Source of the DNA: JAGPUQ01 sp036677085 | GTDB taxonomy: Bacteria > Pseudomonadota > Gammaproteobacteria > Pseudomonadales > Porticoccaceae | Assembly (NCBI GenBank): GCA_036677085.1 | Contig: JAKFFI010000016.1 | Coordinates: forward strand, 1 to 64,000 | Direction of reading: 5' to 3' | Length of the DNA stretch: 64,000 bases | Shown: piece after piece, positions 16,217 through 27,284 of the stretch | Layout of the letters: every line of letters starts with the position of its first letter | Numbering within the stretch: the first letter of the stretch is position 1 | Program-made: the position numbers and the translations under genes | Notes under the pieces: generated by a model | Told to the model about the DNA's origin: nothing | Databases searched by the model: none | The model's input: only the letters and a program-made list of their open reading frames with translations

Positions 16217-16248
16217 GTATTGAATACGATCCGGGTATCCATTATGAT
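16217..16248 (+). promoter_or_regulatory. suf operon promoter with overlapping palindromic operator
   Basis: The -35 TTGAAT (16220-16225), a 17-base spacer and the -10 TATGAT (16243-16248) form a near-consensus sigma-70 promoter pointing at sufB. GTATTGAATAC (16217-16227) is a perfect 11-base palindrome covering the -35 box, a good site for the divergent Rrf2 regulator. The 5' untranslated leader would be about 110 bases. Confidence 0.65.
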
Positions 16249-16367
16249 TTCCCCATGCAATTTATCAACTCTGTGCGCGCAAATCTGTCCGCGCCCGTAC
16301 AGTGCCCGATCCGTCCGCGCCGCGGGCGGTCGCCAAATGGTTCACACAGTGGACGGGAGCTCCTCCC

Positions 16368-17813
<1,446 letters not shown>

Positions 17814-17841
17814 ATGCCGGCACGCGAAATGGAGTGATCCC

Positions 17842-18591
17842 ATGCTGAAAATTACCAATCTGCACGTCACGGTCGCGGACACGCCGATCCTGAAAGGCTT
17901 GACTCTCGCAATAAACGCGGGCGAAGTCCACGCCATCATGGGCCCCAACGGCTCTGGCAAGAGCACTCTGGCCGCGGTGCTGGCCGGCCGCGCTGGCTAT
18001 GAAGTCACCGCCGGCGGCATCGAATACCTGGGGCGCGATCTGCTCGCGCTGACAGTGGAGGAGCGTGCTCGCGCGGGTGTGTTTCTGGCCTTTCAGTATC
18101 CGGTCGAGATTCCGGGTGTGTCCAACATGGAATTTCTGCGCGCCTCGCTCGAAGCCGTGCGCAGCCATCGCGGCGAGCCCAACTTGTCGGCGGTGGAGTT
18201 CATGAAGCTTGCGCGCGCGACCAGCCAGCAGTTGCAACTCGATCCCGAGTTTCTCAAGCGCGGTGTCAACGAAGGGTTTTCCGGCGGTGAGAAAAAACGC
18301 AACGAAATTCTCCAGATGCTGTTGTTGCAACCGCGTCTGGCGGTGCTGGATGAGACCGACTCCGGCCTCGATATCGATGCGTTGCAGGTGGTTGCCGACG
18401 GCGTGAATGCGCTGCGTTCTCCGGAGCGCGCCATCGTCATGGTGACTCACTACCAGCGCCTACTCGATCATGTCGTGCCGGATTATGTGCACGTGCTGGC
18501 CGATGGCCGCATCCTGCGCTCCGGCGGTCGCGAGCTGGCCCTGGAGCTGGAAGCCAAGGGCTATGGCTGGCTTCGCAACGACGCGGCCTGA
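17842..18591 (+). CDS. sufC: SUF ATPase SufC
   Basis: A 249-residue ABC-type ATPase with Walker A GPNGSGKST (34-42), Q-loop AFQYPVEIPG, the family signature FSGGEKKRNE, Walker B LAVLDETDSGLD and the switch His (VMVTHY). In SufBC2D its ATP cycle opens the SufB-SufD interface for cluster assembly. It begins 28 bases after sufB. Confidence 0.97.
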   Translation: MLKITNLHVTVADTPILKGLTLAINAGEVHAIMGPNGSGKSTLAAVLAGRAGYEVTAGGIEYLGRDLLALTVEERARAGVFLAFQYPVEIPGVSNMEFLRASLEAVRSHRGEPNLSAVEFMKLARATSQQLQLDPEFLKRGVNEGFSGGEKKRNEILQMLLLQPRLAVLDETDSGLDIDALQVVADGVNALRSPERAIVMVTHYQRLLDHVVPDYVHVLADGRILRSGGRELALELEAKGYGWLRNDAA

Positions 18592-18607
18592 GAGCGGTGT
18601 GGTGACG

Positions 18608-19909
18608 ATGAAACGCAGCGAGCGCATCGAAATCTTTGCCCACACCGCGCGGACGCGGAGTGAGAGCTTCCCCACCGATACCGGCGTACTGGGCCGTCTG
18701 CGCGCGGCGGGACGCGCGGCCTTCAGTGCGGCGGAACTGCCGAACCCCAAGACCGAATCCTGGAAATACAGCCGTATCGGGCCGCTGCTTGAAGAGGGCC
18801 TGCTCGATCACGCGCCAGTCGGCGCGGCGGTCGCAGCCATGCCCATTCCGGGATTGGCCACGCAGTCGATGGTGATTCTGGACGGCATCCCCCAGTCGCT
18901 GCCGGCCTTCACCCCCGGGGTGTCGGTGACATCGTTCGCGGCGCTGACCGATGCCGAGGCCGTCGTCGTCGAAGCCCATCTGGGTCGGCTGGCGGCAGCG
19001 CCGGAGAAGCCTTTCGTGGCGCTCAACGCCGCGCTGCTGGAAGACGGTCTGGTCGTTCGGGTGGCCCCCGGCGCGGATGCAGCGCTGCCCATCGAACTGC
19101 TCATTGCTCAGAGTGACAGTTCCACCCCGCGCGGTGTCCATCCGCGTGTGCTGGTACTCGTCGGGCAGGGCGCCCGCGCCACGCTGATCGAACGGCATCT
19201 GGGCACGGCCATGGCCTTCACCAACAGCGTAGTCGAGGTGGTGCTGGAAGACGGCGCGCAACTGGACCATCTACGCCTGGCGCTCGACGCCGGACATGGC
19301 CGCTGGCTCAGTGCACTGGACGTGGAGCTGGGCCGCAATGCGCGCTACAACCTCTGGCAGGCGCAACTGGGCGCCGCGTTTCGCCGCAACGAGATACGCA
19401 TCGGGCTCGCGGGCGAGGGCGCGGAAGTCACCGTTTCCGGTGCCGGGCTCACGCGCAACAACGATCATCTCGACAATCAACTGTGCCTGGAGCACCGGGT
19501 ACCTCGCGGCACTTCGAAACAGCTGTTTCGCAATATCGCCGGCGAGACCTCGCGCGGCATCCTGAACGGCCGCATTCACATTCATCGCGGTGCGCAAAAG
19601 ACCGATGCCCAACTCCACACCAAGAGCCTGTTGCTGTCGAGCCGTGCCGAGATCGATGTCAAACCCGAGCTGGAAATCTACGCCGACGACGTGAAGTGCG
19701 CCCACGGCGCCACGCTCGGCCAACTGGATGCGAACGCGCTGTTCTATCTGCGGTCGCGCGGTCTGGACGCGAACGCGGCGCGCAGCATGCTGAGTTTCGC
19801 ATTTCTCGCCGAAGTGGTGGACGGCTTTCCGGTGGACGCCGTGCGCGCTGCACTGCGCCCGGCGCTGGCGCAGGCGTTTGCCGCCCCGGCCGAGGAGGAA
19901 TCCCCATGA
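18608..19909 (+). CDS. sufD: SUF scaffold partner SufD
   Basis: A 433-residue SufB paralogue with the N-terminal helical part (LPNPKTESWKYSRIGPLLEEGL) and a C-terminal beta-helix ending in the conserved KCAHGATLGQLD segment and SRGLDANAARSMLSFAF. It forms a heterodimer with SufB and is needed for iron acquisition into the scaffold. ATG 18608 is chosen for the typical SufD length. The stop overlaps the sufS start (ATGA at 19906-19909). Confidence 0.95.
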   Translation: MKRSERIEIFAHTARTRSESFPTDTGVLGRLRAAGRAAFSAAELPNPKTESWKYSRIGPLLEEGLLDHAPVGAAVAAMPIPGLATQSMVILDGIPQSLPAFTPGVSVTSFAALTDAEAVVVEAHLGRLAAAPEKPFVALNAALLEDGLVVRVAPGADAALPIELLIAQSDSSTPRGVHPRVLVLVGQGARATLIERHLGTAMAFTNSVVEVVLEDGAQLDHLRLALDAGHGRWLSALDVELGRNARYNLWQAQLGAAFRRNEIRIGLAGEGAEVTVSGAGLTRNNDHLDNQLCLEHRVPRGTSKQLFRNIAGETSRGILNGRIHIHRGAQKTDAQLHTKSLLLSSRAEIDVKPELEIYADDVKCAHGATLGQLDANALFYLRSRGLDANAARSMLSFAFLAEVVDGFPVDAVRAALRPALAQAFAAPAEEESP

Positions 19910-21150
19910 GTGTCGTCCAAACCGCAAGTCGCGCGGCATTCAACGTCGAAGCGGTGCGCAGCCAGTTTCCGATCCTGCATCAGGAAGTGAACGGTTATCC
20001 GTTGGTGTATCTCGACAACGCCGCCTCGGTGCAAAAGCCCGACGCCGTGATCGACGCCATCGCCAACTATTACCGGCACGATCACGCCAACGTCCATCGC
20101 GGCGCCCATACGCTCGCGACCCGCGCCACCGACGCATTCGAAGGTGCGCGCGCCAAAGTGGCAGCTTTTCTGGGCGGTGTGGCGCGCGAGGAAATCATCT
20201 GGACCCGCGGCACCACCGAGAGCATCAATCTGGTGGCCAACAGTTGGGGCCGCGCCAATCTCCGTGCCGGCGACGAGATCGTCCTCACCGAAATGGAACA
20301 TCACGCCAACATCGTGCCCTGGCAGATGGTGGCGGCGGCGACCGGCGCGCGCATTCGCGTGGTGCCCGTGACCGACGCGGGCGAGCTGGATATGGAGGCG
20401 TTCCGCAATCTACTGGGCGAGCGCACCCGTCTGGTCGCGGTGACCCAGGTGTCCAACGCGCTGGGTACCATCAATCCGGTGGCGGAGATCGTGCGTCTGG
20501 CCCATGCCGCCGGCGCACTCGCGCTGATCGACGGCGCCCAGGCGGTGAGTCATTTCCCGGCGAACGTGCGTGCCATGGGCGCGGATTTTTATGTGTTCTC
20601 CGGGCACAAGCTGTTCGGTCCCACCGGCATCGGTGTGCTCTACGCGCGGCGCGAACTGCTGGACGCCATGCCGCCCTGGCAGGGTGGCGGTCAGATGATC
20701 GAGAAAGTCTCGTTCGCCGGCACCACCTACACGGAAACCCCGTGGAAATTCGAGGCCGGCACACCGAATATCGCCGGTGCGATCGGTATGGGCGCGGCCC
20801 TCGATTGGCTCGGAACCCTGGATCGCGGCGCGGCGCAGGCCCACGAAGACGCACTGTACGCTCGCCTGGACGCTGCGCTTGCCGCCATGCCGGGCGTGCG
20901 GCGGATCGGTACCGCGAAGTCGCGGGTATCGGTGGCCTCGTTTTTGGTGGCCGGCGCCCACCCCACGGATGTGGGCCATCTGCTCGACCAGCAGGGCGTG
21001 GCGGTGCGCGCCGGCCACCATTGCACCCTGCCGCTGATGGCGCGCCTGGGAATTCCCGGCACGGTGCGCGCGTCGGTCGCGTTCTACAACACGGCCGCGG
21101 AAATCGATCGCTTTGTCGCGGCGCTGGAAAAAGTGAAAACCTTTGTTTAG
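19906..21150 (+). CDS. sufS: Cysteine desulfurase SufS
   Basis: A 414-residue PLP enzyme, class II cysteine desulfurase. The PLP-binding lysine is K235 in SGHKLFGPTGIG and the persulfide-carrying cysteine is C373 in RAGHHCTLPL. It takes sulfur from cysteine and passes it to SufE, encoded three genes downstream. It overlaps the sufD stop by four bases, so it is translationally coupled; an AGGAGGAA ribosome site lies within the sufD end. Confidence 0.96.
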   Translation: MSVVQTASRAAFNVEAVRSQFPILHQEVNGYPLVYLDNAASVQKPDAVIDAIANYYRHDHANVHRGAHTLATRATDAFEGARAKVAAFLGGVAREEIIWTRGTTESINLVANSWGRANLRAGDEIVLTEMEHHANIVPWQMVAAATGARIRVVPVTDAGELDMEAFRNLLGERTRLVAVTQVSNALGTINPVAEIVRLAHAAGALALIDGAQAVSHFPANVRAMGADFYVFSGHKLFGPTGIGVLYARRELLDAMPPWQGGGQMIEKVSFAGTTYTETPWKFEAGTPNIAGAIGMGAALDWLGTLDRGAAQAHEDALYARLDAALAAMPGVRRIGTAKSRVSVASFLVAGAHPTDVGHLLDQQGVAVRAGHHCTLPLMARLGIPGTVRASVAFYNTAAEIDRFVAALEKVKTFV

Positions 21151-21174
21151 CAAGCTGCTACTGGAGAAGTCGCC

Positions 21175-21534
21175 ATGTCAGTCCAGACATTCGAGCCTAC
21201 CGCCGAGCACGCGGGTGTGCGGATGACGCCGTCCGCGGCCGGCCATGTGCGCCGCCAGCTCGACCGCGCCGGCGCCCATGCCGTGCGCGTCAGCGTCAAC
21301 CGCAGCGGCTGCTCCGGCTACATGTACCAGATCGACTATGTCACCGAGCCGCGCGCGGAAGATCGCGAATTCAAGGTTGCCGAGAATCTTTCCGTGTTTG
21401 TCGACACCGAGGCGCTGCCGTTGATGCAGGGCACCGAAATCGATCTGGTCGTCGAAGGCCTGAATTCCACGCTCAAATTCCGTAACCCCAACGCGCAGAT
21501 GGAATGCGGCTGCGGCGAATCGTTCGGAGTCTGA
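21175..21534 (+). CDS. A-type Fe-S carrier (SufA/IscA/ErpA family)
   Basis: A 119-residue HesB-fold carrier with the three conserved cysteines, SGCSGY near 44-49 and the C-terminal CGCGESF. It transfers clusters from SufBCD to apo-proteins. The position inside the suf operon argues for a SufA role, though the position after sufS rather than first is unlike E. coli, so I give no symbol. GGAG precedes ATG 21175. Confidence 0.92.
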   Translation: MSVQTFEPTAEHAGVRMTPSAAGHVRRQLDRAGAHAVRVSVNRSGCSGYMYQIDYVTEPRAEDREFKVAENLSVFVDTEALPLMQGTEIDLVVEGLNSTLKFRNPNAQMECGCGESFGV

Positions 21535-21537
21535 CCA

Positions 21538-22062
21538 ATGGAACGCCGCATGGTGGTAGTGCAGCGTGACTGTCCCGCGCGCCTGGTGCCGGCCGGCACC
21601 CGCATCACCATTCCCAAGGACACCTTCGTCGGCATCACCCAGGCGCTCGGCGGCAGCTACACGGTGAATGTGGGCGGTAATCTGGCGCGGGTAGACGGCA
21701 CCGATGCCGACGCGCTCGGACTGGAAGCCGTCGAATTCACCTTTGCGCCGAGCGATTCCGATCAGGTGAACGAAGACAATGTGTGGGAGGCTTTGCGCTC
21801 GATCTACGATCCGGAGATTCCGGTCAACATCGTCGATCTCGGTTTGATCTACGCCTGCACCGTCTCCGGCAACCGCGTCGACATCACCATGACATTGACC
21901 GCGCCGGGCTGCGGCATGGGGCCGGTATTGGTGGACGATGTCAAATACCGCGTCGGCAAGGTTCCCAATGTGAAGCAGGTCGAAGTGGCGCTGGTGTTCG
22001 ACCCGCCCTGGAGCCGCGCGCGCATGTCGGAAGCGGCGCAACTGGAACTGGGCGTCTACTGA
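21538..22062 (+). CDS. sufT: SufT, MIP18/DUF59-family Fe-S maturation factor
   Basis: A 174-residue protein with an N-terminal SufT-specific region (about 1-75) and a DUF59/MIP18 domain (about 80-165) with DPEIPVNIVDLGLIY and the conserved Cys motif LTAPGCGMG. SufT helps Fe-S maturation under high cluster demand in other bacteria. It begins three bases after the A-type carrier and its stop overlaps the sufE ATG. Confidence 0.93.
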   Translation: MERRMVVVQRDCPARLVPAGTRITIPKDTFVGITQALGGSYTVNVGGNLARVDGTDADALGLEAVEFTFAPSDSDQVNEDNVWEALRSIYDPEIPVNIVDLGLIYACTVSGNRVDITMTLTAPGCGMGPVLVDDVKYRVGKVPNVKQVEVALVFDPPWSRARMSEAAQLELGVY

Positions 22063-22529
22063 TGGACGGCGGGGTCGATTACACCGCGGTGTTCGAGCAG
22101 GTGCCCTTCGGCCGCACCATCGACACCGAGGAAATCGCCGAGTCGCTCGCCTTCTTCGACGACTGGGAAGAACGCTACCGCTACCTCATCGATCTCGGCA
22201 AGGAACTGCCGTCGATGCCCGCGGAACTCAAAACTGAAGACCGCTACATCCACGGCTGTCAGAGCCAGGTCTGGATCGAGCACCGCCTCGACCCCGCCAC
22301 GGGAAAACTGCAATTCATCGTGGATTCCGACGCTCTGATCGTCCGCGGCCTCGCGGCCATCGTCCTCGCCGCCTTCAACAACCGCACACCCGCCGCAATC
22401 CGTGCCTTCGATATCGAAGCCTTTTTCGCGCGCATCGACCTGCTGCGCCATATTTCCCCGACTCGTGGCAACGGGCTGCGGGCGATGGTGAGGAAGATCC
22501 GAAAACTCGCGGAAGTTGCCGCCGGTTAA
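22062..22529 (+). CDS. sufE: Sulfur acceptor SufE
   Basis: A 155-residue SufE-fold protein. The acceptor cysteine is C66 in YIHGCQSQVWIE. It takes persulfide from SufS C373 and delivers it to SufB. The ATG shares a base with the sufT stop. It is the last gene of the operon and ends 16 bases before a convergent acyl-CoA ligase gene. The long acidic N-terminus (TIDTEEIAESLAFFDDWEERYRYLIDLG) is typical. Confidence 0.95.
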   Translation: MDGGVDYTAVFEQVPFGRTIDTEEIAESLAFFDDWEERYRYLIDLGKELPSMPAELKTEDRYIHGCQSQVWIEHRLDPATGKLQFIVDSDALIVRGLAAIVLAAFNNRTPAAIRAFDIEAFFARIDLLRHISPTRGNGLRAMVRKIRKLAEVAAG

Positions 22530-22545
22530 AGGGCAAGGAATAGGA

Positions 22546-24258
22546 TCAACCGATCCCCATGACGGATTTCACCTGCGGTTTGAGAATCTTGCCGTTGGCA
22601 TTGCGCGGCAGGGGTTCGTTGACGATGTCGATGCGCTCCGGCACCTTGAAGGCCGCGATACGCGCAGCCACATGGGCGCGCAGGGCGGCGGCGTCCGCGG
22701 TGGCGCCCGCGCGCATTTGCACCATGGCGCCCACGCGTTCGCCCAGAATCGGATCGGGGATGCCAACCACTGCCACATCCAGCACATCCGGGTGGGTATG
22801 CAGCGCATTTTCCACTTCGATGCAGTAGATGTTCTCACCGCCGCGCAGCAGCATGTCCTTGGCGCGATCGACCACGAACAGTGCGCCGTCCTCATCCACA
22901 TAGCCCAGATCGCCGCTGCGCAACCAGCCATCCACCAGCGCCTTGGCGGTGGCATCGGGATTGCGCCAATAGCCCTTGAATACCTGCGGGCCGCGAATCC
23001 AGATTTCGCCGGTCTCCCCTATCGGTAGTTCCGTACTGGCATCCCGGTCCATGATCTTCACGCGCGACACCGGCGCCGGCACCCCGGCACTGGCGGGCTT
23101 CGCCAGATAGTCCTCGGCGACATTCACCGTGGCGACGCCGGAAGTTTCGGTGAGGCCATAGCCGTTGCTGGCCGACGCATTCGGGAACACGTCCTTGATG
23201 CGGCGCGCGAGTTCCGGCGATGGCGGGGCACCGCCGAACAGCACCGCCATTACCGACGAGGTGTCGTGCTGCCTGAAAATAGGTGATTCGATCACCTGCA
23301 GCGGCATCGAGGGCACGCCGCCGAAGGAGTTCAGCCGCTCGCGCTCGATCAGCCGGATCGCGTCCTCGGGATTCCAGCGGTGCATGAATACCAGCTTCGA
23401 GCCCTGAATGGTGCTGCCGATCAACATGGCGATCGAGCCCGTGACATGAAACAGCGGCACACTGATAAGCTGGCCCATCTGCGTCGCGGGTGGCTGGGGC
23501 GTGCGGCCGTAGCGGAATTCGGTGCGCGCGCGCAGATAGACCCCGGTGACCTGATTGGAGCAGATGTTGCGGTGGGTGAGCAGCGCGCCCTTGGGTTGCC
23601 CGGTGGTGCCCGAGGTGTAGTAGATCGCGGCATCGTCCTCGGGATCGAGCGTGCAGGGCGGCAGTTCCGCGGGATACGGTTCGGCGAGCACATCGTGCCA
23701 GGCGTGAACCGACGCCAGCAGCGCGCCGGGACCGCGCACGACGATGGTGGCTTCCAGATCCGTCAGTGCGGGCAGATGAGGTTCGAGGCTCGCCAGACGT
23801 TCGGCGTCGACCACCAGCAGGCGGCTGCCCGAGTCCGCCAGCGCGTAGGCGAGTTCGCCGCCGGTCAGCCAGGCGTTCAGCGGCACGATGACGGCGCCGA
23901 TCGCCACGCTGGCCCAGAACACCATCGGCCATTCGGGATAGTTGCGCATCGCCAGCGCCACGCGATCGCCCTTGCGGATACCGAAGCGCGTCGTCATGGC
24001 GTGGGCGAGCGCCGCAACCCGGCGGTGGTGCGCGGCGTAGGTTAGGCGCTCGCCTTCGTACACCAGATAGTCGCGTTCGGCGAACTGCGCCGTGTGCGCG
24101 AACACCGCGCGCAGATGGGGAAAGCTCTGGCGCCAGCACTGGGTTTCGATGCCCCGGATGTCGAGTGTCTCGACCGCGAATGGCGAATCGGGCGCCGTCG
24201 TCAGCCGCTGGTCCAGCAGCGGAACGGGAATGGGGGTTGCGGGTGCGCTATCGGTCAT
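22546..24258 (-). CDS. AMP-forming fatty-acid/acyl-CoA ligase
   Basis: A 570-residue member of the ANL adenylating superfamily. Core motifs: the P-loop-like YYTSGTTGQPKGALLTH (A3), the A5 motif NGYGLTETSG, GEIWIRGPQVFKGYW (A6-A7), the SGDLGYVDEDG hinge (A7-A8) and the catalytic Lys motif NANGKILK (A10). It activates a carboxylic acid to an acyl-adenylate and then an acyl-CoA; the substrate is not predictable. The start at ATG 24258 is chosen over longer frames because upstream codons lack similarity. It lies 88 bases downstream of valS on the same strand and may be co-transcribed. Confidence 0.92.
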   Translation of the reverse strand: MTDSAPATPIPVPLLDQRLTTAPDSPFAVETLDIRGIETQCWRQSFPHLRAVFAHTAQFAERDYLVYEGERLTYAAHHRRVAALAHAMTTRFGIRKGDRVALAMRNYPEWPMVFWASVAIGAVIVPLNAWLTGGELAYALADSGSRLLVVDAERLASLEPHLPALTDLEATIVVRGPGALLASVHAWHDVLAEPYPAELPPCTLDPEDDAAIYYTSGTTGQPKGALLTHRNICSNQVTGVYLRARTEFRYGRTPQPPATQMGQLISVPLFHVTGSIAMLIGSTIQGSKLVFMHRWNPEDAIRLIERERLNSFGGVPSMPLQVIESPIFRQHDTSSVMAVLFGGAPPSPELARRIKDVFPNASASNGYGLTETSGVATVNVAEDYLAKPASAGVPAPVSRVKIMDRDASTELPIGETGEIWIRGPQVFKGYWRNPDATAKALVDGWLRSGDLGYVDEDGALFVVDRAKDMLLRGGENIYCIEVENALHTHPDVLDVAVVGIPDPILGERVGAMVQMRAGATADAAALRAHVAARIAAFKVPERIDIVNEPLPRNANGKILKPQVKSVMGIG

Positions 24259-24346
24259 GGGCGAAGTCTCGTGCCGATTGACAGGATTTGTCCCAAGGGT
24301 AACCGCTATGGTCCCTGAATTGGACGCCAGCACCGTGGCTCCGCGG

Positions 24347-27118
24347 TCATGGCAAGGCGGCAATCCGCGCGCGCTGCGCGGAGAGCCGGTGTAGCGCGTC
24401 CGCCGCTGCCGATGCTTTTTCGCGCTCCCGTTCCACCACGTCCGGCGGCGCATTGGCGACAAAGCTGGCGTTGCCGAGCTTGCCGTTCAGGCGCTTGATC
24501 TCCTGCGTGCTTTTGGCGATTTCGCGGTCGAGCCGCGCGAGTTCCGCGTCCTTGTCGATCAAACCGGCCAGCGGCACATGGAGTTCCATGGCGCCGGCGA
24601 GCACCGTTGCCGCTGCCGGCGGTTCGTCGCCCGGATCCAGCCAGACCATCTCGTCGAGATTGGCGAGCCGCGCCAGATAGCTGCGATTGGCGTCCAGCCG
24701 GGCGCGGTCGGCGGACTCGCCGTGGCGAAAATAGAGCGGCAGCTTGCGCCCCGGCGCGATGTTCATTTCGCCGCGGATGGTGCGTACGCCGAGGATCACC
24801 TGCTGGATCCAGGCGATGTCCGCCTCTGCGTCCGGGTCGATGCGGTCGGTCCGCGGCACCGGGTAGGGTTGCAGCATGATGGTGTCGCCAGCCTTGCCCG
24901 CGAGCGTTTTCACCCGCTGCCAGATTTCCTCGGTGATGAATGGCATGAACGGGTGGGCGAGACGCAGCGTCGTTTCAAGCACCCGCACCAGGGTGCGCCG
25001 CGTGCCGGTTTTCAGGGCCTGGGGCGCGGTCTCGTCCCAGAGCACGGGCTTCGACAGTTCCAGATACCAGTCGCAATAGTCGGACCACACGAACTCGTAG
25101 AGCGCCTGCGAGGCGAGATCGAAACGGAAGCTGTCGAGCGCGGCGATCACCGCCTGTTCGGCGCGCTGCAGGCGGCTGATGATCCAGCGGTCGGCGCGGG
25201 ACAGATCGTAGTTTTCGTGCCCGTCCTCGGCGCAGTCTTCGCCTTCGGTGTTCATCAGCACATAGCGGGTCGCGTTCCAGATCTTGTTGCAGAAGTTGCG
25301 GAAGCCTTCGATGCGGCCGACGTCGAAGCGGACGTCGCGCCCGGTGCTGGCGAGCGAGTAATAGGTGTAGCGCAGGGCATCGGTGCCGTGGGCGGCGATG
25401 CCGTCCGGGAATTCCTTGCGGGTCTGGCGGGCGATTTTCTCCGCATCCCTGGGCCGCAGCAGACCGCTGGTGCGTTTGGCCACCAGGTCTTCCAGACCGA
25501 TGCCGTCGATGAGATCTATGGGGTCCAGCACATTGCCCTTGGATTTCGACATCTTCTGGCCCTGGCCGTCGCGCACCAGGCCGTGGACATAGATGGTGCG
25601 GAAGGGCACTTCATCGGTGAATTCCAGGGTCAGCATGATCATGCGGGCGACCCAGAAGAAGATGATGTCGAAGCCGGTGACCAGCACGTCGGTGGGATGG
25701 AAGGTGGCGAGTTCAGGGGTCTTCTCGGGCCAGCCGAGGGTGCCGAAGGTCCACAGCCCGGAGGAGAACCAGGTGTCGAGCACGTCCTCGTCCTGGCGCA
25801 AGGGCACCGCGGCATCGATGCCGTGCTGCTTGCGCACCTCGGCTTCCGAGCGGCCCACAAAGACCTTGCCTGCGGGATCGTACCAGGCCGGTATCCGGTG
25901 CCCCCACCACAGCTGGCGGCTGATGCACCAGTCCTGAATATCGCGCATCCAGGAGAAATACATGTTCTCGTACTGCTTTGGCACGAAGCGGATCGCGCCA
26001 CTCTCCACCGCATCGATCGCACGGGGCGCGAGACGTTTGGTGTCCACATACCACTGCTCGGTGAGCCAGGGTTCGATCACCACGCCGGAGCGATCGCCGC
26101 GCGGCACCTTGAGGCGGTGATCCTCGATTTTCTCCAGCAGCCCCAGGGCGTCGAGGTCGGCCACCACGCGCTGGCGCGCTTCGAAGCGGTCGAGGCCCCG
26201 ATAGGCGGGCGGGACGTTGTCGTTCAGACGCGCATCGGCTTCCAGGATATTGATCAGGGGCAGTCGGTGACGCAGGCCCAGGGCGTGGTCATTGAAGTCA
26301 TGGGCGGGAGTGATTTTCACACAGCCGCTGCCGAAGGCCGGGTCTACATAGTCGTCTGCGATGATCGGAATTTCCCGGTTTGCGAGCGGCAGCCGGATGC
26401 TTTTGCCCACCAGGTGGCGATAGCGTTCGTCGTCCGGATGCACGGCGACCGCCGTATCGCCCAGCATGGTCTCGGGGCGGGTGGTGGCGACGGTGAGGTG
26501 GCCGGAGCCGTCGGTGAGCGGGTAGCGGAAGTGCCAGAGGTGGCCGGTTTCCTCTTCGCTCACCACTTCGAGATCGGAGATCGCCGTGTGCAGTTGCGGG
26601 TCCCAGTTGACCAGGCGCTGGCCGCGGTAGATCAGGCCTTTTTCGTGCAGGCGCACGAAGGCCTCGCGCACCGCGCGCGAGAAGCCCTCGTCCATGGTGA
26701 AGCGTTCCCGCGACCAGTCGGTGGACGCGCCCAGGCGCCGCAACTGGCGGGTGATGGTGCCGCCGGATTCCGCCTTCCATTGCCACACGCGGTCGATAAA
26801 GGCGTCGCGGCCCAGATCGTGGCGGCTCAATCCTTCGGCTTCCAGTTGCCGCTCCACCACCATCTGGGTGGCGATGCCGGCGTGGTCGGTGCCTACCTGC
26901 CAGAGCGTGTTGCGCCCTTGCATACGGCGGAAGCGGATCAGGGCATCCATGATGGCGTCCTGGAATCCGTGGCCCATGTGCAGGCTGCCGGTGACATTGG
27001 GCGGCGGGATCATGATGCAGTAGGGCGCGCCCGCACCCTGCGGCCGGAAATGGCCCTGTTGTTCCCAGAGCTGATACCAGTGTTGCTCGATGGCGCCGGG
27101 CTGATAAGTCTTGTCCAT
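24347..27118 (-). CDS. valS: Valyl-tRNA synthetase
   Basis: A 923-residue class I aminoacyl-tRNA synthetase. HIGH motif in PPPNVTGSLHMGHGF (near 41-55), an editing (CP1) domain with the TTRPETMLGD motif, the KMSKS motif in GQKMSKSKGN, an anticodon-binding domain, and a C-terminal coiled coil with LIDKDAELARLDREIAKST. It charges tRNA-Val and hydrolyses mischarged Thr-tRNA-Val. The ATG at 27118 (MDKTYQPGAIE) matches the family start. It lies downstream of pepA-holC-small ORF, an order also seen in Pseudomonas. Its leader holds 13-base tandem repeats. Confidence 0.97.
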   Translation of the reverse strand: MDKTYQPGAIEQHWYQLWEQQGHFRPQGAGAPYCIMIPPPNVTGSLHMGHGFQDAIMDALIRFRRMQGRNTLWQVGTDHAGIATQMVVERQLEAEGLSRHDLGRDAFIDRVWQWKAESGGTITRQLRRLGASTDWSRERFTMDEGFSRAVREAFVRLHEKGLIYRGQRLVNWDPQLHTAISDLEVVSEEETGHLWHFRYPLTDGSGHLTVATTRPETMLGDTAVAVHPDDERYRHLVGKSIRLPLANREIPIIADDYVDPAFGSGCVKITPAHDFNDHALGLRHRLPLINILEADARLNDNVPPAYRGLDRFEARQRVVADLDALGLLEKIEDHRLKVPRGDRSGVVIEPWLTEQWYVDTKRLAPRAIDAVESGAIRFVPKQYENMYFSWMRDIQDWCISRQLWWGHRIPAWYDPAGKVFVGRSEAEVRKQHGIDAAVPLRQDEDVLDTWFSSGLWTFGTLGWPEKTPELATFHPTDVLVTGFDIIFFWVARMIMLTLEFTDEVPFRTIYVHGLVRDGQGQKMSKSKGNVLDPIDLIDGIGLEDLVAKRTSGLLRPRDAEKIARQTRKEFPDGIAAHGTDALRYTYYSLASTGRDVRFDVGRIEGFRNFCNKIWNATRYVLMNTEGEDCAEDGHENYDLSRADRWIISRLQRAEQAVIAALDSFRFDLASQALYEFVWSDYCDWYLELSKPVLWDETAPQALKTGTRRTLVRVLETTLRLAHPFMPFITEEIWQRVKTLAGKAGDTIMLQPYPVPRTDRIDPDAEADIAWIQQVILGVRTIRGEMNIAPGRKLPLYFRHGESADRARLDANRSYLARLANLDEMVWLDPGDEPPAAATVLAGAMELHVPLAGLIDKDAELARLDREIAKSTQEIKRLNGKLGNASFVANAPPDVVEREREKASAAADALHRLSAQRARIAALP

Positions 27119-27242
27119 AACGCGGGATGGTTCTCGTGGTGGCGGGTGGCGCAGGGCCGGCAAGTTGAATTCCAGACGTCAAGATCGGTAGTTGACGCTC
27201 AGTAGCCGAGACCGTCAATTTGCGGTTGAGAGTCGAGGCCGG

Positions 27243-27281
27243 GAATCGAAACCGAGAATTGAAACAGAGAATCGAGGTCGA
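27243..27281. repeat. 13-base degenerate tandem repeat in the valS leader
   Basis: Three consecutive 13-base units (GAATCGAAACCGA, GAATTGAAACAGA, GAATCGAGGTCGA) plus partial flanking units lie just before the 3' end of the small ORF, between it and valS on the minus strand. They could affect valS mRNA folding or be a simple slippage repeat. Confidence 0.6.
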
Positions 27282-27284
27282 GAA

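Noticed and set aside
24578..27205. An 875-codon open frame antisense to valS
   Set aside because: Valyl-tRNA synthetase is unmistakable on the other strand; the plus frame is compositional.
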